Below are positions 6,927-14,943 of a stretch of DNA of 27,759 nt, in pieces (within the stretch, counting starts at the first letter, position 1; each line of letters opens with the position of its first letter). The stretch comes from Candidatus Omnitrophota bacterium (GTDB taxonomy: Bacteria > Omnitrophota > Gorgyraeia > Aquiviventales > Aquiviventaceae). A program made the position numbers and the translations under genes. The stretch is from NCBI GenBank assembly GCA_016206685.1, contig JACQRB010000038.1, positions 1 to 27,759 on the forward strand, written 5' to 3'. A model generated the notes under the pieces. The model ran no database searches and was not told the DNA's origin. It was given only the letters and a program-made list of their open reading frames with translations.

Positions 6927-8138
6927 TTAATGGATCACGTTCACCAGCCGAAACATCGGCAACAGGATGCTCGCCATGATGAAGGCCACCATCCCTCCCA
7001 TTATAATCAGAAAGAGAGGTTCCACAAACGCTATCGCCCGCTTGAGCCCATGCGCGACGAGCTGATCATAGTGATCCGCCAGCTCCTTGAGCATGTGATC
7101 CAAGGTGCCGGAGCTTTCTCCCACGGCGATCATCTGGATGGCCATCGGGGGAAACTCGCGGCTGGCCTTCAAGGGCTCGGCGAGGCTGCCGCCCTGCCGG
7201 ACGCTCGTGTGGATGCTGCGCACCACATCGGCGATGACCACGTTGCCCGCCGTCTGCTGGGCAATCGCCAAGGATTCGAGAATCGGCACCCCGCTGGACA
7301 GGAGCGTCTCCAAGGTCCGCGCAAATCGCGACAGGGCGACTTTTCTCACCAAGGACCCGATCACCGGCAGGCTTAAGGTCCAGCCATCGAAGGACCGGCG
7401 ACCGCGCGGGGTACGCAGCAGGGCGCGGATCGCGATCCCCAGCAGCCCGAGCCCCACGAGCATCCCCAGCCAGAATCCTCGAAGCCACGTGCTCAGGCGA
7501 TACAGGATGAGCGTGGGCAGCGGCAAGGGCACCCCGGCATCCAGGAAGATCACCATGAACTTCGGGATCACCCCCATCACCAGGAAGGTCATAATCCCGA
7601 TGCCGAGCGCCAGCAACAAGGCCGGATAGGTCAAGGCGGTCTTGAGATGCTCGCGCAATTCCGCTTGATGCTGCTGGAAGACCGCCAAGCGGCCCAAGAT
7701 CTCATCGAGTTTTCCAGACACCTCCCCGGCCCGCACCATGTTGATGAACAGATGGGAAAACACGTGGGGATGCTGCGCCAGGGCCTCGGAGAAGGCCCGA
7801 CCGCCCTCCACCGATTCGGCGACGCGGCCGATCGCCTCTCGCAGCCGCCGATGCTCCGTCTGGGCCTCGAGCGTCTTGATTGACGCCACCAGGGGGATCC
7901 CCACTTGAATGAGTTTGGCCAACTGCACGTTGAACAGGACGAGATCCTCGTACCTCACCCCCTGCCACCGGCCCAGGAACGAGCCGAGACTCGGCGTCTG
8001 GCGCACCTCCTGGGTGCGCGTCACCAGATAGCCCATCCGCTTGAGCTGCTCGGCAAGCGCCTCCGGATTCGGGGAGGCCATCATCCCCGAGACGGCGTTG
8101 CCCCGTTCATCCCTGGCGAGGTAGTGGTAGGAAGGCAT
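6927..8138 (-). CDS. pilC: PilC/GspF inner-membrane platform protein
   Basis: This protein of about 403 residues has two tandem T2SSF domains separated by membrane segments. The first ends near 'LKTALTYPALLLALGIGIMT' and the second starts near 'LPVIGSLVRKVALSRFARTL'. The C-terminal segment 'VEPLFLIIMGGMVAFIMASI' is the family's last transmembrane helix. PilC/GspF recruits the assembly ATPase and moves pilin into the fibre. The start ATG at 8138 was chosen because the conserved beginning PSYHYLARDERG follows it, and it lies five bases after the upstream receiver's stop. The usual ATPase neighbour is separated from it by a kinase and receiver pair (8144-10001), which is unusual. Confidence 0.92.
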   Translation of the reverse strand: MPSYHYLARDERGNAVSGMMASPNPEALAEQLKRMGYLVTRTQEVRQTPSLGSFLGRWQGVRYEDLVLFNVQLAKLIQVGIPLVASIKTLEAQTEHRRLREAIGRVAESVEGGRAFSEALAQHPHVFSHLFINMVRAGEVSGKLDEILGRLAVFQQHQAELREHLKTALTYPALLLALGIGIMTFLVMGVIPKFMVIFLDAGVPLPLPTLILYRLSTWLRGFWLGMLVGLGLLGIAIRALLRTPRGRRSFDGWTLSLPVIGSLVRKVALSRFARTLETLLSSGVPILESLAIAQQTAGNVVIADVVRSIHTSVRQGGSLAEPLKASREFPPMAIQMIAVGESSGTLDHMLKELADHYDQLVAHGLKRAIAFVEPLFLIIMGGMVAFIMASILLPMFRLVNVIH

Positions 8139-8143
8139 GCGCC

Positions 8144-8542
8144 TCAGGGCGAGGGCGACTTGAGCTTGGTGTGCACGCGCAGGCACGTCTCGATCACGCG
8201 CACCAGCTCAGAGAGGCTGTTGTTCTTGGGAAAGAATCCCGCAATCCCCAAGCTGCTGGCCTGGCTGATGTTCTTCTCATCCTGATAGGCGGCCGTGACC
8301 ATCACGACCGGCAGATCCCGGGTCAGCGCCCGGATCCGGCGCAGGGTTTCGATCCCATCGATCCCCGGCATGTTGATATCCAGGAAGACCACATCCGGCG
8401 GGGCGCGCTTCACCAGCTCCACCGCCTCTTCCCCGCTGGTGAGCGTCGTGACCGCGTAGCCCTTGGATTTCAGCCAGAAGGCGACCGGCTCCAGGAAATC
8501 GGTCTCATCGTCAACCATCAGGACGTTGATGGTGCGCTCCAT
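8144..8542 (-). CDS. Single-domain response regulator (receiver only)
   Basis: This 132-residue CheY-like receiver has the acidic pair D11/D12, the phosphoacceptor D55 in 'VVFLDINMPG', T83 and K106. There is no output domain, only a short tail. The start at 8542 is the Met just before 'INVLMVDDE' and follows the kinase stop by seven bases; the frame extends further upstream inside the kinase gene without meaning. Its immediate partner is the PAS kinase (8550-10001). Both lie between the pilus ATPase and PilC genes, so a role in controlling pilus assembly or polarity by protein contact is plausible, but inferred. Confidence 0.9.
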   Translation of the reverse strand: MERTINVLMVDDETDFLEPVAFWLKSKGYAVTTLTSGEEAVELVKRAPPDVVFLDINMPGIDGIETLRRIRALTRDLPVVMVTAAYQDEKNISQASSLGIAGFFPKNNSLSELVRVIETCLRVHTKLKSPSP

Positions 8543-8549
8543 CGTCAGC

Positions 8550-10001
8550 TTATCCTTTCGTGTCCGACGGGGACGCGACGGGGAGGCTGAAGGCAAACCG
8601 CGAGCCTTTGCCTTGCTCGCTCTCCACCCAGATCCGGCCCCCATGCAGCTCCACAATTTCCTTCGTGATCGCCAACCCTAATCCGGTCCCTTTGGCTTCC
8701 CCGGCTCGCCGTGCGCCGGCTTGAAGCTGTTGGAACTTCTGGAAGAGCTTGGGCAGATCCTCCTTGGCGATCCCCTGGCCGGTATCCGTCACGCTCACTT
8801 CCACCTCCCCGCCACCCTCCGCGAGCTTCGCCTCGACGGTGATCGAGCCATCCGGAGGCGTGAATTTGACGGCGTTGCCGATGAGGTTCGTCAACACCTG
8901 TTCGATGCGCGCGGGATCCAGGCTGAGCGCGGGCAGCGCCTCCGGCGTCTGGGCCGTCAGGCGCACCCCCTTGCTCGTCGCCCAGGCCCGCAAGGTCTCA
9001 CAGGTGCGCTGGATCACGGCCTGGATCGCGGTGGGCTCGCGGCGGAGCTCCACCTTCTTCGCCTCGAGCTTGGCCAGATCCAGCAGGTCATTGATCATGG
9101 CGTTGAGCCGATCGAGGTTGCGCTGGGTGATGGAGAGGAAATTCTTCTGCGTCTCGCTCAGCTCACCCGCCGAGGCCTCCCCCATCACCGCCAGCGAGTG
9201 CTTCATCGCCACCAACGGGGTGCGCAGCTCATGGGTGACGCCGGAGACGAAGTCGGATTTCAACCGGTCCAGCTCCCGCTGCTTGGTGACATCGGTGAGC
9301 ACCGAGACCATCCCGACCGTCTTGCCGTGCTCATCCTCGATGACGGCGTTGCTGGAGCGCAAGACCCGTTTCGACTGCGCCTGCTTGGAGTCCAGCTCGA
9401 TCTCCTTTTCGCGCCCATCGGCCGAGGGCTGCTTGACGAACGACAGGAGCTGCTCATCCTGCAGCCCCTCGTTCAGCGGCTTGCCCAGTTTCTCCTGCTT
9501 GTCCACGCCGAGCAGTTTCTCCGCAGCCGGATTGAGGAACACCACCTCGCCTTGCTGATTGACCACGACCAGCCCCTCGGCCATGCTGCGCAACACGGCC
9601 TCGGTCTGCTCTTTGTGCGCCAGCGTGTCGTGGTATTTTTGCTTGACCACCATGGCTTCCCGCGTTTTCTCTTCCACGACCCGATTCAGCTCGTGCTTGA
9701 CCGCACTGACCTTGGCTGCCACCTGCTGGCTCACCAGGCCGGAGAGGACCGCGGACAGACGCTGGCGCTGGGAGGCGGAGAGCCGCGCGTGCTCCATTTC
9801 CTGTAAGACCGCCGGGGGCAGCGGCTCATCGGCCGGCGATTCGCCCGCCGGCTCCGGCCGCTCGCCCCTGCGCAAGTACCCGAGGGGGCGATTTTGCTGC
9901 GAGATATACGAGAGGATCATCGCCACCGTGAAGGCCACCACCACGACGGCGGTGACGGCCATGAACTGCATGGGGCCGAGCGGGATGTCGAGGATGCTCA
10001 T
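8550..10001 (-). CDS. Membrane PAS sensor histidine kinase
   Basis: This 483-residue protein has one membrane segment (about 13-33), a charged coiled-coil region (65-135), a PAS domain (about 135-240, with 'GLVVVNQQGEVVFLNPAAEKLLG'), and a HisKA domain with H257 in 'VTHELRTPL'. Its HATPase domain has the N box N372/N376, G1 box D406-TGQG and G2 box GTGLGL at 438-443. All catalytic motifs look intact. With no sizeable periplasmic loop, the signal is probably sensed by the PAS domain in the cytoplasm. The gene starts 22 bases after the PilB-like ATPase gene and is followed by its likely cognate receiver. A weak ribosome binding site suggests translation coupled to the ATPase gene. Confidence 0.92.
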   Translation of the reverse strand: MSILDIPLGPMQFMAVTAVVVVAFTVAMILSYISQQNRPLGYLRRGERPEPAGESPADEPLPPAVLQEMEHARLSASQRQRLSAVLSGLVSQQVAAKVSAVKHELNRVVEEKTREAMVVKQKYHDTLAHKEQTEAVLRSMAEGLVVVNQQGEVVFLNPAAEKLLGVDKQEKLGKPLNEGLQDEQLLSFVKQPSADGREKEIELDSKQAQSKRVLRSSNAVIEDEHGKTVGMVSVLTDVTKQRELDRLKSDFVSGVTHELRTPLVAMKHSLAVMGEASAGELSETQKNFLSITQRNLDRLNAMINDLLDLAKLEAKKVELRREPTAIQAVIQRTCETLRAWATSKGVRLTAQTPEALPALSLDPARIEQVLTNLIGNAVKFTPPDGSITVEAKLAEGGGEVEVSVTDTGQGIAKEDLPKLFQKFQQLQAGARRAGEAKGTGLGLAITKEIVELHGGRIWVESEQGKGSRFAFSLPVASPSDTKG

Positions 10002-10023
10002 CAGGGCGTGCTCTGCGCGACGG

Positions 10024-11700
10024 CTACTCCAGCTTCGTCACCCGCAAGACTTCCTCCAGGGTCGTCTGCCCGGTGAGGGCTTTCGCGAATCCATCGTCGC
10101 GCAACGTCCTCATGCCGGCGGCGCGGGCGGTCTCCCGAATCACGTGGCTGGCCGCTTTGGTGGCCACCTGCTCGCGGATCGTCTCGGTCATCGGCAGCAA
10201 CTCAAAGATGCCCGCCCGCCCTTTGTAGCCCCGCTGCTTGCACGCCTTGCATCCCCGGCCTCGAAACACCTGAGCGTCGGCGGCCGTCGGCATTTCTTGA
10301 AGGAGATCCGCCGGGGGTCGGAAGGCGGTCTTACATTTGGGGCAGACCACCCGCACGAGCCGCTGGGCGACAATCCCCAGGACGGCGGAGGCGATCAGGA
10401 ACGGCTCGACCCCCATATCAATGAGTCGCGTCAATGCCCCGCTCGCGTCATTGGTGTGGAGCGTGGACAAGACCAGATGCCCGGTGAGGGCCGCCTGGAT
10501 GGCGATCTCGGCCGTCTCGCGGTCGCGGATTTCCCCGACCATGATCACATCCGGATCCTGCCGGAGGAACGCGCGCAGGGCCGAGGCGAAGGTGAGCTCC
10601 GCTTTGGGATTGACCTGGACCTGGCTGATCCCCGCCAACTGGTATTCGATGGGATCTTCAATCGTGAGGATGTTCTTCTCCACCGTGTTGATGGCGCTCA
10701 GCGCCGCATAGAGGCTGGTCGTCTTGCCGGATCCGGTCGGTCCGGTCACCAGGAGAATGCCGTTGGGCGCATGGATCAGCCCTTGAAACTGGGCCAAGAC
10801 CTCAGGGGCAAAGCCCAGTTGCTCAAGGCCCAGGATCACCGTGGTGCTGTCCAAGAGGCGCAGCACGATTTTTTCTCCGAACTGGGTCGGGATCGTGGAG
10901 ACCCGCAGATCCAACTCCTTCTGCTCCAGCTTCTGGCGAAAGCGGCCGTCTTGGGGTTTGCGCTTCTCCGCAATGTCCAGGTTGGCCAGCACCTTGATGC
11001 GGGAGGCCACCGCGGAATGCAGGTGCTGCGGAGGGCCGGTCACTTCCTGCAGCAGCCCATCGATCCGGAAACGGGTGCGACAGGCGCCCTCACCCGGTTC
11101 CAGGTGAATGTCGCTGGCGCCTTCCTTCGTGGCTTGGGTGATGAGGAGGTTCACCAGCTGAATGACGGGGGTTTCTTGGGCGGCGCCATCCGCCTTCGGC
11201 GGCGCCTGCGCGGCTTCGAGGGTTTGCGCGACTTCCTTGATCGTGCCGGCGGCCCCATAGTAGTGGTCAATCGCCTGCCGGATGGCCGTCTCGCCGGCGA
11301 GCAGCGCCTTGACCTCGCACTTGGTTTTCAGCCGCACTTCATCCAGGGCGAAGAAGTTCAGGGGATCGGCCACGGCCACCGTCACGGTGTCGGCGATCTT
11401 AAACACGGGGATGAGGGTCTGCTTCCTGGCCAACGACTCCGGCACCAGCTGGATCGCCTCGGGCTTGATGAGATAGTTGGTCAGATCAATCGTCGCCATC
11501 CCGTGGTGATCCGCCAAGAGATTGGTCAGGTCCTGTTCCGTCACGAGCCCTTGCTGGATGAGCATCTGTTTGAGCGGGAGGCTGCGGCTGGCCGCCTGGG
11601 CCTGAGCCGCTTGCAGCTGCTCCGGACTCACCATCTTCTGCTCCAGGAGCAGCTCCGGCAGGGCTTTGGCTTGACGAGCGAGCGGCATGGGACCCCTCAC
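10024..11700 (-). CDS. pilB: PilB/GspE-type pilus assembly ATPase
   Basis: This 558-residue hexameric ATPase powers pilin polymerisation. The N-terminal MshEN/GSPII_E-type domain (about 10-150) is followed by the linker and ATPase core: Walker A GPTGSGKT at 320-327, Asp box 'TIEDPIEY' at 346-353, Walker B 'DVIMVGEIRD' at 384-393 and His box 'HLVLSTLHTND' at 408-418. A zinc motif with C453/C456 and C484/C487 marks it as an assembly, not a retraction, ATPase. It starts at GTG 11700-11698, overlapping the upstream receiver stop as GTGA; an ATG four codons in is an alternative. MshEN domains in relatives can bind cyclic-di-GMP, which may matter given the degenerate GGDEF kinase upstream. Confidence 0.93.
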   Translation of the reverse strand: MRGPMPLARQAKALPELLLEQKMVSPEQLQAAQAQAASRSLPLKQMLIQQGLVTEQDLTNLLADHHGMATIDLTNYLIKPEAIQLVPESLARKQTLIPVFKIADTVTVAVADPLNFFALDEVRLKTKCEVKALLAGETAIRQAIDHYYGAAGTIKEVAQTLEAAQAPPKADGAAQETPVIQLVNLLITQATKEGASDIHLEPGEGACRTRFRIDGLLQEVTGPPQHLHSAVASRIKVLANLDIAEKRKPQDGRFRQKLEQKELDLRVSTIPTQFGEKIVLRLLDSTTVILGLEQLGFAPEVLAQFQGLIHAPNGILLVTGPTGSGKTTSLYAALSAINTVEKNILTIEDPIEYQLAGISQVQVNPKAELTFASALRAFLRQDPDVIMVGEIRDRETAEIAIQAALTGHLVLSTLHTNDASGALTRLIDMGVEPFLIASAVLGIVAQRLVRVVCPKCKTAFRPPADLLQEMPTAADAQVFRGRGCKACKQRGYKGRAGIFELLPMTETIREQVATKAASHVIRETARAAGMRTLRDDGFAKALTGQTTLEEVLRVTKLE

Positions 11701-12125
11701 GATTCGTGGTCGGGCGGATCCGTCCGGGCGATCCAGTCATGCCCATGACGCAAGAGACAGACCTTGATGCGTTCCCGCAGATCGTCAGGGCGGAACGGTT
11801 TGACGACGTAATCTTCGGCCCCAAGATCCATCCCCGCCCGGATATGGTCGGCCAACCCCAACGCGGTCAGGAAGATCACGGGGATGTCCCGCGTCTTGGG
11901 GTCGGCCTTCAAAGCCGCGCAGGCCTCGCGCCCCCTCATCTTCGGCATCATGATGTCCAGGAGGATAAGCGCCGGCGCGTCCGTGCGCGCGCGGGTCACG
12001 CCCTCCTCGCCGCTGGCGGCGGTCACGACCCGATAGCCCCAATGCTCCAACTGCCGGCTCATAATCTTGCGGATGTTCGGATCATCATCAACCAGCAAGA
12101 TGGTGGGGGGGTGGGTCGAGTTCAT
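11697..12125 (-). CDS. Single-domain response regulator (receiver only)
   Basis: This 142-residue receiver has an acidic DDD run at 13-15, phosphoacceptor D57 in 'LILLDIMMP', T87 and K109, followed by a short His-containing C-terminal tail and no output domain. It overlaps both neighbours by four bases (the upstream receiver at 12122-12125 and the ATPase gene at 11697-11700), so it is translated as part of the same unit. A lone receiver placed directly before the pilus ATPase could act on it by direct contact, as single receivers do in twitching and chemotaxis-like systems. That is inference. Confidence 0.9.
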   Translation of the reverse strand: MNSTHPPTILLVDDDPNIRKIMSRQLEHWGYRVVTAASGEEGVTRARTDAPALILLDIMMPKMRGREACAALKADPKTRDIPVIFLTALGLADHIRAGMDLGAEDYVVKPFRPDDLRERIKVCLLRHGHDWIARTDPPDHES

Positions 12126-12514
12126 GTGGGCAACGGCTTGTTCGCCAACGCGCGAATCTGCTCCAACAATTCCTGGGCTTTAAACGGCTTGCGGATGTAC
12201 GCGTCCGCCCCGCAGGCCAGGCCCAGCTTCTCATCTTGCTCCTGGGCCTTGGCCGTGAACATCACCACCGGGATTTTCTGGTAGCGCGTGTCTTCCTTGA
12301 GCATCATGCACACCTCATAGCCGTTGAGCTTGGGCAACATGAGGTCGAGGACCACCAGATCCGGCGCCTCCGTCTGCACTTTCTTCAGGGCCTCTTGGCC
12401 GTCCATCGCCACCAGCACCTCAAAGCCCTCCACCTCCAGGCGCTTGCCCACCATCTTGACGATGCTGGGCTCATCGTCCACCAACAGCACGCGCACTTTC
12501 TTGTCTTGGCTCAT
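12122..12514 (-). CDS. Single-domain response regulator (receiver only)
   Basis: This 130-residue receiver is complete: D13/D14, phosphoacceptor D57 in 'LVVLDLMLPKLNGYEV', T87 and K109. Its C-terminal helix stops soon after 'LLEQIRALA', leaving no room for an output domain. It overlaps the hybrid kinase (12511-14106) by four bases upstream and the next receiver by four bases downstream, so the kinase and two receivers form a tightly coupled block. It could be the immediate phosphate acceptor of that kinase. It is clearly diverged from the adjacent receiver, so this is not a recent tandem copy. Confidence 0.9.
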   Translation of the reverse strand: MSQDKKVRVLLVDDEPSIVKMVGKRLEVEGFEVLVAMDGQEALKKVQTEAPDLVVLDLMLPKLNGYEVCMMLKEDTRYQKIPVVMFTAKAQEQDEKLGLACGADAYIRKPFKAQELLEQIRALANKPLPT

Positions 12515-14106
12515 GTCGGATCTCCTCTCTTCGACTGGGTGGCCTTCCAGAATAACGTGTGGATATCCATCCCGTCCCCCGGATACATCGCGGCCCCGAA
12601 CTGCGCCTCACCCGGCCCGGGCTTGCCGGGTGAGGTGAGCCGCTCCTGCAAGGCGTTGCGCAAGCGTCGGACCACGGCCTGCACGCCGGCGGCGTCCGTC
12701 AAGACCAGCATCACCACCCACCGCGGCTCGACATCCAAGACGATGTCGCCCCGGTGCAGCGATTGGCGCACCAGCTCCGCCAACTGCTCCAAGCGCTCCA
12801 GAGGAGACTCGCAGACGCCCATCCCGCCGCTGGAGGCGTCCAGCGCGGGAACCAGCGGCCCGCCATCCAGGGCAATCACCCCCATGGTCCCCGCCTCGGA
12901 CGCCTTGGCCGCCTCGACCAGCTCCCGGAAGCTTTCCTGCAACGCCAGTTGCGTGGTATAGATCGGCAGGCCGAACATGAAGGTGGAGCCTTTCCCGAGC
13001 TCCGAGCTCACCGTGATCCGACCCTTGTGGAGCTCGACGAGCTCCTTGCACAGCGCCAGCCCTAAGCCGCTGCCTTGCGGCCGCTTGTTCGCGGCTCCCA
13101 CTTGGGAGAATTTCTGGAAGAGCTTCGGCAGCTCATCCGGCGCAATCCCGACGCCGTCATCCTGCACCGACACCGCGACCGCGCCGGCCTGCTCCCGCAA
13201 CGCCATGGTGATCGTGCCCTCATCCTCGGTGAATTTGACCGCGTTGGAAAACAAGTTGCCGAGGATCTGCAGGACGCGCGGGGGATCGGCCAACACGTCA
13301 GGCACCGGCACCAGATCCATCTTGAGCTGCCGCCGTCCCGCGATCGCCTTGTAGCTGGAGAGGGTCGTCGCAATCAACGGCCCCAGCGCCAGCCGGCGAC
13401 GCGCCAGGGGCAATCGCCCCGCCTCGATCTTGGACAGATCCAGCATGTGATTGATCAGCTCGGTCAACCGATCGATGTTCTCATCCACCGTGCCCAAGAA
13501 ATCCCGCTGCTCGGCGTTGATGCTGCCCAAGGCCTCATCCAGCACGAGGTTGATCCCTTCCTTGATCGCGGTCAGGGGGCTGCGCAGCTCATGGCTGACC
13601 GTGGCGACAAAATCATCTTTCAGGATGGCGAGCTCTTCGAGCCGCTTGTTTTCGGCTGTCAATCGCTCCCGGTTTTCCCGCAGGGCCTGGTCGGCCCGGG
13701 CATGCTCGAGCGCATAGCGGACCACGCGCGGCAACAACGTTCGATCCGCGGCGTCCTTGAGCACGTAATCCTGGGCGCCACGGCGGATGGCGTCAATCGC
13801 CCGGGCCTGTTGGTCGCGGCTGACCACGATGACCAGCGGGACGTTCGGGGCCTGGGCGCGCACGGTCGCCACCGGATCCTGGCGCCGGCCGTCCGGGAGC
13901 GACAGATCCAACAGGACCACATCCACCCCGCCGGTGGTGAGGCGCTCAAGCCCCGCGTGCAGGCTGTCCGTCCACTCCAGCCCGAACGCGAAGGATGACG
14001 GCCCCGTCAGACACGCTCGGATGAGCCGCTCATCGTCAGGCGTGCCGCCAATCGCCAGCACGCGGACGGGCCCTGTGGGTGAAGAGCCACGAGCCGTTTC
14101 GCCCAT
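12511..14106 (-). CDS. Receiver - histidine kinase - degenerate GGDEF protein
   Basis: This 531-residue soluble protein has three parts. Residues about 14-135 are a receiver with D67 in 'VVLLDLSLP', S96 and K117, but the usual acidic pair after the first strand is replaced by 'AIGGTPDD', so Mg binding may be altered. Residues about 160-385 are a kinase with H172 in 'VSHELRSPL', N box N284/N288, G1 D317-GVG and G2 GSGLGL at 345-350. Residues about 405-525 resemble a diguanylate cyclase fold: 'LERLEQLAELVRQSLHRGD', then 'VEPRWVV' where GGDEF should be, then 'GAAMYPGDG'. With the active-site signature lost, this domain cannot be expected to make cyclic-di-GMP and may bind a ligand or partner instead. 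Four-base overlap with the downstream receiver. Confidence 0.87.
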   Translation of the reverse strand: MGETARGSSPTGPVRVLAIGGTPDDERLIRACLTGPSSFAFGLEWTDSLHAGLERLTTGGVDVVLLDLSLPDGRRQDPVATVRAQAPNVPLVIVVSRDQQARAIDAIRRGAQDYVLKDAADRTLLPRVVRYALEHARADQALRENRERLTAENKRLEELAILKDDFVATVSHELRSPLTAIKEGINLVLDEALGSINAEQRDFLGTVDENIDRLTELINHMLDLSKIEAGRLPLARRRLALGPLIATTLSSYKAIAGRRQLKMDLVPVPDVLADPPRVLQILGNLFSNAVKFTEDEGTITMALREQAGAVAVSVQDDGVGIAPDELPKLFQKFSQVGAANKRPQGSGLGLALCKELVELHKGRITVSSELGKGSTFMFGLPIYTTQLALQESFRELVEAAKASEAGTMGVIALDGGPLVPALDASSGGMGVCESPLERLEQLAELVRQSLHRGDIVLDVEPRWVVMLVLTDAAGVQAVVRRLRNALQERLTSPGKPGPGEAQFGAAMYPGDGMDIHTLFWKATQSKRGDPT

Positions 14107-14112
14107 CAGTCT

Positions 14113-14478
14113 CTACAACAATTTGACCAACAACGCCGTTTTCAGGTACTCCAGATGCACCGGCTTGGTGATGTACTCAAACGCTCCCGCCGCAAAGGCC
14201 TTCTTGGCTTCCTGCTCATTCCACACCCCCGTGACCATCGCCACCGGCACCTCCGGCGCCATCGTCTTGATCTGCTTGAGGATGTCCAGGCCGTTGCTGC
14301 CCGGCAGCATGATGTCCAGGAGGACCAGGTCGGGTTTGTGCGCTTGGATCAGGCGCAGGCCCTCCTCTCCGGTCGTCGCCACCACGCCGGCGTATTCGGT
14401 CGTGGCCTCGAGGTTCAGCTTGAGGAGCCGGCCGAACTGTTCTTCATCATCAATGATCAAGATGGTTTTCTTGCGCAT
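14113..14478 (-). CDS. Single-domain response regulator (receiver only)
   Basis: This 121-residue receiver has D10-D12 acidic residues, phosphoacceptor D55 in 'LVLLDIMLPGSNG', T83 and K105, and no output domain. The start ATG at 14478 was chosen for the Shine-Dalgarno AAGGAGG ten bases upstream and because the fold begins at once with 'KKTILIIDDEE'. It shares the unusual 'LLKLNLE' first-helix segment with the next receiver upstream (14549-14929), so the two are probably an old tandem pair. It is followed after six bases by the receiver-kinase-GGDEF gene. Confidence 0.9.
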   Translation of the reverse strand: MRKKTILIIDDEEQFGRLLKLNLEATTEYAGVVATTGEEGLRLIQAHKPDLVLLDIMLPGSNGLDILKQIKTMAPEVPVAMVTGVWNEQEAKKAFAAGAFEYITKPVHLEYLKTALLVKLL

Positions 14479-14548
14479 CTGACGCCTCCTTATTCTACCA
14501 TGCCTCGCAATGACTGGCCGCTCCTCAATGACGTGGTTCCTCACCCCG

Positions 14549-14929
14549 CTAGCGGGTATGGAGGTGTTGCTCGATGCACGCCACGATTTTTTCTACCGGC
14601 GCCGGCTTGGCCAGAAACGGACGCCCGCCGATCAAGCCGCCTTGCGCTTCCACTTCTTCCCGGGACACCACCGCCGTCAGGAACACGATGGGGGTCGCGG
14701 CCAGGCTGGGATCGGCCTGGAGTTGCGCGGCCACCTCGCTGCCTTCCATGTCCGGCATGATGACGTCGCACAAGATCAGATCCGGCCGAAACTCCCGGGC
14801 GGCGGCCAGGGCGCGCGAGCCTTGGTTCTCCGTCCGGACCTCGTAGGCGCCGGTCTGCTCCAGGTTCAGCTTGAGCAGGCGCGTCAGGCCCACCTCGTCA
14901 TCAACGATGAGAATCCGCTTCTTGCCCAT
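14549..14929 (-). CDS. Single-domain response regulator (receiver only)
   Basis: This 126-residue receiver has D10/D11, phosphoacceptor D55 in 'LILCDVIMPDMEG', T85 and K108. It has a good ribosome binding site (AGAGGTGA) ahead of its ATG and lies 14 bases after the CHASE kinase gene, making it the likely first acceptor of that kinase. It is related to the following receiver by the shared LLKLNLE helix. Its stop codon falls inside a small perfect palindrome, and the 70-base gap after it is the widest spacing within this signalling block. No output domain is present. Confidence 0.9.
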   Translation of the reverse strand: MGKKRILIVDDEVGLTRLLKLNLEQTGAYEVRTENQGSRALAAAREFRPDLILCDVIMPDMEGSEVAAQLQADPSLAATPIVFLTAVVSREEVEAQGGLIGGRPFLAKPAPVEKIVACIEQHLHTR

Positions 14930-14943
14930 CGGCTCACCTCTGG

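Noticed and set aside
9559..11748. Very long plus-strand open frame (about 729 codons) opposite the PilB ATPase and PAS kinase
   Set aside because: Its translation is low-complexity, His/Gln/Arg-rich and has no domain; the minus strand encodes clear, motif-complete proteins. It is a GC-rich shadow frame.
14545..14556. Palindrome CCCGCTAGCGGG at a receiver stop codon, considered as a terminator
   Set aside because: It has no loop and no following T run on the minus strand, so it is unlikely to terminate transcription.
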